DNA of 63,260 bases from Zasmidium citrigriseum (taxonomy: Eukaryota > Ascomycota > Dothideomycetes > Mycosphaerellales > Mycosphaerellaceae). This document shows, one piece after another, positions 55,260 to 63,260 of the stretch; the stretch's first letter is position 1; every line of letters begins with the position of its first letter. The stretch lies in contig NHNW01000096.1 of the NCBI GenBank assembly GCA_002786025.1, positions 1 to 63,260 of the forward strand, given 5' to 3'. The notes under the pieces are model-generated. The model did not search any database, was not told the origin of the DNA, and was given only the letters and a program-made list of their open reading frames with translations. The position numbers and the translations under genes were made by a program.

Positions 55260-58200
55260 CTCGAATTAGCGGCGGCGGAGGAATAGCTTAACTAGGAAGC
55301 GGAGGGGGCGCTAGGCGTAGGAGGTTTACGTAGAATGTTCCGAGTAACCGAGATATCGTCGGTAGGAGGTCGACTCGGTATACGTTTCCTAGAAGGACTT
55401 TAGTAATAGGGTATAGACCTACGAACCTATAGTCGAGCTTCTTAGAAGGTCGCTCTATTTACTAATTCTTTATACTTATATAGACTAGATCGCTAACGGT
55501 ATATAAAGGTAAGACCGACTAATATTAATTCGCGTTATTAGTATAGGTTGCTTAGGCTAGTTGTATTTATGTACGAAGAAATTCGGTTGTGTCCCTTATC
55601 TTCTTAGCAAATCGGTCTACGCTTTTACGGTTAAGTCTTTAAGGTACTAGAAGTAGCTCTATCGGACGGCTAATTTCTATAGTAGTAAACCTCTAGTTCT
55701 TACTAGTCTCTACGACTAAGGGTAAGATACCTATCGTTTTAGATAGGGTATTAAAGGCTATAAATTCTACTAGAGGTAGCTAGTCGGGCTAGTCGTCTTA
55801 GCTATAGTTATAAAAGGCTCGAAGATATTACTCTATTACCTTATTCGAGTTCTCTAACTACCTATTAGTCTCCGGATAATACGCCGTAGATAACTTTATA
55901 TTAATCTTTAGGAGCTCGTAGAGGCGCTTCTAAAATACTAATAACTATTAAGTTCCTCTATCTATTAGTATACTCTTAGGTAGGCCGTATCTATAGAAGA
56001 TATATTTAAGGTAAATATACGTAATATACTCGGCTTCTATAGATAGGACTAGAATAAGCTTCCTACCCTTACCGAGTCGATTAGTAACTATAAGTATATT
56101 CTCGTATCTCTACTTGTCTATAGTATAGTACCTAGCTAGTAGCTATACGACGAAGTCTATAGATATATCGTCCTAAGTGTCGAATAGTACTAGAAGTAGT
56201 ATTAGTAATCCTAGATACTATAGAGTATCGTTCTTCGTCGTACGGTACGTTCGGCACCTACGGACGTAGCTATAGATAAACTTAGAGATCCGTAGCTACG
56301 TATAGTATCGGGTAACTAGGTTAAAGGTCTTACTCTTACCTTAGTACCTAGCCGTAGGGTCGTCGTAAAAGACTTTAGTAATTCGTACTCGAAGAGAGGA
56401 GTTATCGTCGTCTATTTTAGGAACGAATACGCTATAAGTACCGTATCGGTTAGGCACGTATATTAGCTTGTCGATAACTCGGATACGCTTATCGTCTAGT
56501 CGGAACTTCTATAGTAGCTTTACGGGCTTCTAGTCTACGATTTACTAAAGAGCTTCGATTACTTTATCCTTACGATATAGGCGACGGATATTAGCTAATA
56601 GTTTACGGTCTTAGAGAACCTCTAAGCTCGATATAAGTAGGCGGTCTAGGGTAAGGATCGTCTAATATTAGTACTAGTTCCTCGGGTCCTCCTCCCCTAT
56701 AGGTATATCTTAAGATCTCCTTATTAAGCTATCTAGCTTAGTTCCTTAAGTTCCGGGCCTATAGACGATCTTAAAGTAAAACTATAAGAGGAATTCGGCC
56801 TATCGGGCTTATCGTCGATTAAGTTACTTACTACTTATAAAGTATTCGAGATTCTTATAGTTAGAGAATACTATCGTAGGCTTGTCTTCTAACTAGCCTT
56901 AAGCGTCGTTATTATCGTACTTATTAGCTATAAGCTCTAGGCGCTATTCTTCGAACGCCTTAACGATTACTAATAGTTCTTTATTATAGATATTATAGTT
57001 ATATTCTTATAGGGACATCTTCTTTAAGAGGAAGGCGATAGGGTATAGAACACCTATATTAGGGTTTCGTTACGACAGAACGGCCGCTATAACGAAATCT
57101 AAGGTATCGGTTTCTAGAATAGTTTCCTACCTAGGTACAAAATATACTAATACTAGAGTAGATTAGAACGCTACCTTAAGACTATTAAATACTATCTAGC
57201 AATCTTTCGTCTATTTCTATTCGGCAAACTATAGGTTTTTAGTACGAGTAAGATTCGTTAGAGGTAAGGCTATCTATAAGAAATCTCGTACGAATCTCTA
57301 GTAGAAGTTAGTAAAACTAAGGAAGGCGAGTATATCCTTTACGTAGCGTAGTGTTTCCTAGTTAACTACCGCTTCGACTTTAGCTAGATCTATACGAATT
57401 CCTTAATCGCTAATAATAAGACTAAGATATTTAGTTTTGTACTTATAAAACTCGTACTTGTTAATATCTAGCTATAGCCCGGCTTTACGGAGTCTAATTA
57501 AGACCTTACGGACGTACTATACGTACTCTTCGAAGGTATCGCTAAAGATAAGGGCGTCGTCGATATAATATAAGACAAAATCGTCTAAGAACTCCCGTAG
57601 GCTATCGTTAATATATAATTAGAACGTGCCTAGAGTATTATAGAGTCCGAAGGGTATAACGACATATTCGAACTATCTATACTATATAGTAAACGCTATC
57701 TTCTACTCGTTACTAGTAGCTATTCGGATTCGGTTAAACGCTATAATAACGTCTAATTTAGTATACTACTTCTTATTACTAATACGATTTAGTATCTCCT
57801 AGAAGAGCGGTATCGGATACCTACTCTTTATAGTTAAAGCATTTAAGCTACGAAAGTCTTAATAGACTCGTAGCCTACTACCTAGTTTCTTAATAATAAT
57901 AACTAGCGCGGCTACGGACGATTCGCTTAGGCGAATAAACCCCTTTACTAGCTACTTATCCGTCTACGCTTTAATTACCTCGTTTTCTTGTCTAGACATT
58001 ATATACGGCCTCTTAAACGGTAGCTATTACCTATCCTTTAGATATATTTTATAATCTATACTCGGCCTATACGGTAGAACCTACGCTACGTTACTCTTAA
58101 GGAAGACGTCGTATAGGTCGCGATATTCTTCTAGTAGTCGTCGCTTAATAGCTTCTATATCTTTATCTATTATCGTAGCGCGAGCTTTAGACATAAATTT

Positions 58201-60950
58201 CTTATAGTCGGAGGCGGCGATAGCGGAGGCTATTACCTAAGTAGCGGTAAGGTCTTCGCTAGTAAGTAGAGCGCTATCTATACGTTGTCCGATATTAGAG
58301 TTAACGAGAAGGGTACACGTAGAACCCGGAGTCTTTATTTATACTAGGCGTACTTTTATACTAAATGCCTTTAAAGTATAGGTAGTTAAAGGGTCTAGGG
58401 CTTCTTTAACTACGGCTTTATTTCTATCGTAAAGCTATATTAAATAAACTTCCGCTCCTAGCTAGTAAGCGAGGTAGTATAGAGCGGTAGCTAAGATACT
58501 CTAAATATTAGGAAGCGGCTCTTACTTAGTATAGCGAGGGATCTCTTAGACTATAACCTCTCTTCCTCTTAAGTAGTACTATCGATAATATCTAGAGTTT
58601 AGATAGACCTTTCCTTCGATCTAGGAGATTACTAGTTAATACTAGTTGTACTATAGACGGCTAAGCGTAATATCGTATTTAAGAGTAGTAACCTAGTAAA
58701 GTACTACTTCTTCGTATTTGCTACTAAGGGTAAAAGGTACGTATACTATCTCGGTTATAGTAGCGCTATAGCTTATATCGGCGAGCCCTAAGGTAATAGG
58801 TCTATCTAACGGTATATAGGGGATATTATTTCTATACGTAAAGGAGGAGTCTATAAAACATAAGTTAGTACTACTATCGAGGAAAACTATTGTATTTGTA
58901 TTAATATCTTTTACTATACCTTTAATTATAAGATAGGTTATAATCTCGGGCCCTACGTTAACAATCGTAGGCCTATCTACTTATATAGAATACGAGGTAA
59001 CCTAAAGGCTAGTAGATAGTAGTAGTATAGGCGTATTCTTATATATAGACTCCTCGAGCAGTCCGTTAGTTATTACGCTTAATCGACGGACTAGCTATTT
59101 CCCTACTTATCTTCTTCGACTATAGCTTAGAGTAACGAGGAGTTAGCCTTACTAGACTATATAGCCGCTTTTAGGGCGAGGTAGTTTAGTACCTAAGGAC
59201 GTCGAGAGTACTTAGCTAATAGATAGGCTAGGTCTTACTTTATATAACTAACTTCTTTATACTTAAGGCACTTATTAGCCTTAAGATTAGACTAGACTAT
59301 CTATAGAGTAACTAGCTAAAGGGACTAGTACTTCTAAGGGCGTTCCGACTACGGCTTCTTCGAGTTACCGTTATTCGTTAGAGGGTTCGTATTACCGCTA
59401 GCCTTACTACTAGCGTTAGCTTTAGTCTTAGTATTAGCCTTAGGTTCGCGCTTCTTAGTTCTAAACTTCTTATTATACTTCTCGAAGTTATCTTTAACCT
59501 CGTAGTACTTAGCGACTAACGCCTTCTTCGTTACTAGTACGTTACTAATAATACGGTTTATATAGTAGGCGTTAAGGCGGTCGAATAGTATTATCTTCTC
59601 TAATCCCTTAAGGCGATCTCCTAAGTAGTCTACCTTAGATCGCTACTAGATATAGAAGTCGCTAAACTTCTAATCGGTATCTATTTGTATCGCTTAAAGG
59701 GCGGAGAGGCTCTTATTAGCTATATTACGTTTACTATACCTCGCTACTAAATCTTTAAGAAGCTCGTCGATCGTCTTATACTTGCTTCTAGCTAATAGGT
59801 CGAGACGTAACGGAATACGAGCGTTAATGTACTACTATAGGCTACTAGAGGTGAAGCTATATATATAATATATCGTATTAGAGTAATCTCGAAACTTTGC
59901 TCTAGAGAGCTTATTCTTAAGGGCCCGTAGCTACTCTTAGAAGGAAATAGTCTTTAGTTCGCTACTAAACTTTCTAGGATCTTAAATACCTTTTAGTAGC
60001 TTAATAGCTTCGTTTATTCCTAGGTCGATAGTAGTATACTTAGATATATAGTCGTTAATCCTATCCTACTTATCGTCGGAATCTACTATAGTACGGGAAG
60101 TCTTCTTATAGTTCTTAGGCTTAGGAGCCCGACGGCGAGAGGGACGAGAGCCTCTATCGCTATCGTTACTAGACTTAGGATCGCTATTAGATAGACTATT
60201 GTTACTACTATTCTTACAACGCTCGATAGAGAGAGATACTACTAAACGTAGAGGAGGGTTACGCTATAAGCGAGAACGAGACTTAGAACGGCCTTAGGAA
60301 GTAGGACGAGTACAATTGTTACTAGCCTTCTTCTTCTCTACTTCGAGTTACTTACGGAACTTATCTCTCTCCTTCTCGGCCTTCTTTAGGTAATTATAGT
60401 ACTCGTTAAACCTATTTTCGAACTTCTAGGCGTTCTTCGCGAGTACCTTTAGACTACCTATCTTCTAGAGGTTAAGTTAGTTAGCTTCTTCTAGAGCCTT
60501 AACTTATCGAAGAGTAACCTTATAGTCGTTAAACTTCTATCGGATAATATAGAAGGTCTCTTCTAGAAACTCGTAGATACGCTAAGCGAAGGTAGAAGCG
60601 TCGAGTTTCTAAACCTTATTAATAGGTAAGTAAAACACGTTTAGTTCGCTATACTCGTTATTATCTCCGTAGATAAGGATATCCTATTCTTTAGTATCCT
60701 CGTTAAATACGATATCTTCGTCTCGAGCTAAATCTCTAAGCTCGAACTCCTTACTACTTTAGTTACGTATATCCTCTTCCTCGAGGTTAGGAAGCTTAGA
60801 CTAAATAACCTACTCTTACTAGAGATATAGGTTTAGTTCTTCCTAGTCCTCCTCTTCCTATAAGGTCTACGTCTAGTCGAGGAGGGAAAATAGCGATAGT
60901 CGTAAGATACGACGGCGCTTAATAGTATAGGTTAGCGGTAGTTAGGTTAC
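55260..60950 (-). mobile_element. Ty3/gypsy retrotransposon, gag-pol on the minus strand (RIP-inactivated)
   Basis: Domains in transcription order (high to low coordinate): a gag-like region to about 59000 with charged coiled segments; aspartic protease (FLDSSTNLCFIDSSF, about 58850-58900); reverse transcriptase with the catalytic box YYIDDALIFS (YIDD at 57556-57567); RNase H (ETDTLDFVIAAVLS, about 57085-57130); integrase with STAYYPET (55867-55890) and EQYLRAFYNY; and a C-terminal integrase domain (RPSKKLDYRFVG, VYRVDLLP) near 55330-55460. The order PR-RT-RH-IN defines Ty3/gypsy. No chromodomain is seen. Stops are of the CAA/CAG/TGG-to-TAA/TAG kind. LTRs could not be paired by eye. Confidence 0.85.
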
Positions 60951-63260
60951 TACGCCTCGATAGCGAGGAGGTATTAATATAGCGGAGCGGCCTCGTTATC
61001 GAGTAGGTAGAATAGCCTCTACTTAGTACTCGCGACTCGGTACTAGTATTAGGTTAAGTACCTTCTATACTCGTACGCGGATTAGCGCGAGGGTGTCGCC
61101 TCGGTTTAGAGACGATAGTAGCCGTTATAGGCGATAGCGGTTATTATAAGAAGGTACAAAGTAGTATTACGAAACGGAAAGGGTATATATTTAGTAGTAA
61201 ATAGGACTTTATACGAGCTATCTAAGAGAGAGCGAGAAGGTAGGCTATTTAAAGTACTACTAAGACTTACTAACTAAGCGGCGCTAGCGCTACTCTACTT
61301 GTAACGCTCTCGTAAGTAAATATTAGGAGGACTAGCCGTAATAATATAGCTAATAAGCTAGTTAACTAGGCGATAGTAGAGGGTATAGGAGAGGAGGAGT
61401 TTAAGCTTACTATACTACTAACGGATCTAAATAGGAAGAGACTAGGTCTAGTTATACTAGACGTAGAGCCTATATAAGGTAATAGTAACGTATTAGATAA
61501 TAACTAGATATAGGACGATACCCTAGCGGACTTTAGAGACAATAAAATAGATCTCGACTAGGGTTACTATAGTAACTAGTATATTAATATACTTAAGGAG
61601 GCTTTAGGCCCTTAATATAACTCTCTTCTCTTTATCTATATCTCTATCTCCTACTCTACGTTATTATACCTCGCCTCGGTAGTACGATACTAAATAGCTT
61701 ATAAGTCCCCCTACGATCTCTACGATTAATAATATAAGAAAGCGAATAATAATATAGCTAAGTACTTCGATCTAGGGTATTATAGTCTAATAAGCGCTTT
61801 AGGGAATATATAGTATTGCTAATTAAGCGTACCCGAGAGATAGAAGCAACCTCTATATCGCTAGTAGCTAGTAATCCTCTCCTAAAGCGGCGACTTTTCT
61901 AAATAATAAATAGCCTAGGATCCTCTTATTAAACTCGTTCTTCTCCTACCTAGATACGAAGCTTACCTCTATCTACCTAGAATTAGATCGATACCTTATA
62001 GTTCCGTAAGATTAAGGATATATATATTTATAAGGACAAATATAAAAAAGCGCTAACCGAATACTACTATTCGTAGTAGGATAAGGTATTATAATATAGC
62101 CTATATAAGAAGCTCGTTAAAAAACGAGGACGGTTACTATTCGAGTTTAGTAGTAGGAGGTCGAGCTTGTACGTATAGTAATTCTACTATAAGGGCGTTT
62201 CTAAGGAGAGTAAACCCTATATTCTTTATTAAATCTACGGGGTACGATTAGTATATCTAGGCCTTAATATAGGGACGACGACTATAGATTAATATTTGTC
62301 TTCGAGAGGCTATCTAAGAGTAGTCGTAGTATAAGGACGTAACGATACTAAAGCTACGAAGGCTAAAGAGCTTACGGTACGTCTTATACGAATACCTAGA
62401 TCTACTAGCTACATATACTAGCGACGCGTACGATACTAACGAAGAATAGATATAGAAAAAGCGTTTAGGATTTAGAGGAGAATCGCTAAGTCTAAACGAC
62501 TTTATAACACTATAGACTAATATAATTATTACTAATAGGTTACTATTAGATTTCTTCGAGCGAGATTTAGTATAACGAACGTACCTTTATTTTTATAAGG
62601 AACTATAGTTCCGCTCCTCGATAACTTAACGAGTACGGATTCGAGAACGCGAGAAGTAGGTAATATAGTAACTATAAGGACAAATTAATAAGTATAACGT
62701 AGTCGCTTTCGCTATTAATACGTAGTCTACTAGGTTAATACGGGCGTCGTTCCTTAGTATTAAGGGCTATTAGATTAATCCTACTTAGATATACTATAAG
62801 GAGCTACTCGACTTCCCTACTATTTATAGCTAATATACTAGAGAGAATATAGCGAAACTAGTCGAGAAGGCGATAACTACCTATAGATATAATATAAAAC
62901 TAACCGCCTTAACGACTAATAACGCTAGTAATAATAGGACTCTATATTACGCCGTATACGTACTATAAAGATACAAAGCGCTAAACGTTCTAACGAATTA
63001 TAGTCTAAAGGTAGTTTAGAAGCTATCTCGTTCTACTAACCTTACCTAGCTTACGAGACTAGAAATATAGGTTAAGGCCGTAAGTATAGAGAATAAAATA
63101 GAGTCTAACGAGTAGATTTACGATCTAGACGCGGATAGTCTAAAGATATATTACTTTCTATACTTTACGTATATTGTATAGTTAGCGATTTAGGCTCTAT
63201 TCTTAGAGCTAAAGCTAGAGCTAGAGAATAACGACCTAGAGAAGACGATTAATAATACTA
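60951..63260. other. Degraded sequence, not recognised
   Basis: The last 2.3 kb shows the same RIP signature. It may contain the 5' LTR of the Ty3/gypsy element and part of another element, but no direct-repeat partner or protein motif could be fixed by reading. Confidence 0.4.

Larger units (their letters stand above)
42973..63260. repeat. Right RIP-degraded repeat block
   Basis: Over 20 kb almost free of CA and TG but retaining CG, the same signature as the left block. Reading frames can be followed only by ignoring TAG/TAA codons that correspond to CAG/CAA or TGG before mutation. Recognisable contents are a RecQ-like helicase relic, a truncated chromovirus, a Ty3/gypsy gag-pol and several short repeats, listed separately. 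It continues past the window end. Confidence 0.93.

Noticed and set aside
1..63260. Starship-type giant transposon carrying the gene island
   Set aside because: No tyrosine-recombinase captain (DUF3435-like) gene is readable at either island edge, and flanks consist of retrotransposon and helicase relics.
1..63260. tRNA genes, rRNA or CRISPR arrays
   Set aside because: No B-box-bearing cloverleaf, rRNA-like stretch or regularly spaced spacer array was seen on reading; CRISPR is not expected in a fungus.

Overview
The window looks like part of the nuclear genome of a filamentous ascomycete (Pezizomycotina). It has protein genes with many 44-76 nt introns (GT-AG ends, CTAAC/CTGAC-type branch sites), Zn2Cys6 and MFS families typical of fungi, LysM and Hce2 secreted proteins, and very strong repeat-induced point mutation (RIP). 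It is a normal-composition gene island (about 8473-42960) between two transposon graveyards (1-8472 and about 42973-63260). In the graveyards CA and TG dinucleotides are almost gone while CG is kept, so ATG codons are rare and TAG/TAA codons are everywhere.

Left block: remains of a Ty3/gypsy integrase (minus strand), a 163-bp tandem repeat, a ~574-bp element with long terminal inverted repeats, then about 4.6 kb of unrecognised degraded sequence. Right block: a RecQ-like helicase relic between two copies of a 37-bp imperfect palindrome, a truncated chromovirus (integrase plus chromodomain), a nearly complete Ty3/gypsy gag-pol on the minus strand, and several smaller repeats.

Island part 1 (9.5-24.2 kb) is a compact candidate catabolic cluster: an MmgE/PrpD-family lyase/dehydratase, a Zn2Cys6 regulator, an AtuA(DUF1446)-DUF4387 fusion, a TauD/TfdA-type Fe(II)/2-oxoglutarate dioxygenase, two MFS transporters from different families and a salicylate-hydroxylase-like FAD monooxygenase. 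The genes form three successive head-to-head pairs (regulator/AtuA, dioxygenase/MFS-1, MFS-2/monooxygenase), with MmgE/PrpD tail-to-tail with the regulator. The substrate cannot be read from sequence; uptake, oxygenation and CoA/acid-type downstream steps are an inference. I regard this as the most likely undescribed system here.

Island part 2 (24.8-31.4 kb) is housekeeping-like: an uncharacterised protein with two C-terminal ubiquitin-interacting-motif-like segments, the long-form tRNase Z (with a 169-codon upstream extension that looks mitochondrial and has no ATG), and a short-chain dehydrogenase.

Island part 3 (32.2-42.2 kb) encodes secreted chitin-related proteins: a four-LysM protein, a DUF7136-type secreted/GPI-like protein, and a 14-exon, ~1480-residue GH18 chitinase with LysM modules and a C-terminal Hce2 domain. 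A diverged ~240-bp dispersed repeat lies at 31.5 kb and again exactly at the island's right edge. Exon models were built by hand from splice signals and reading frame; spliced genes are given as full spans with exons listed in the evidence.
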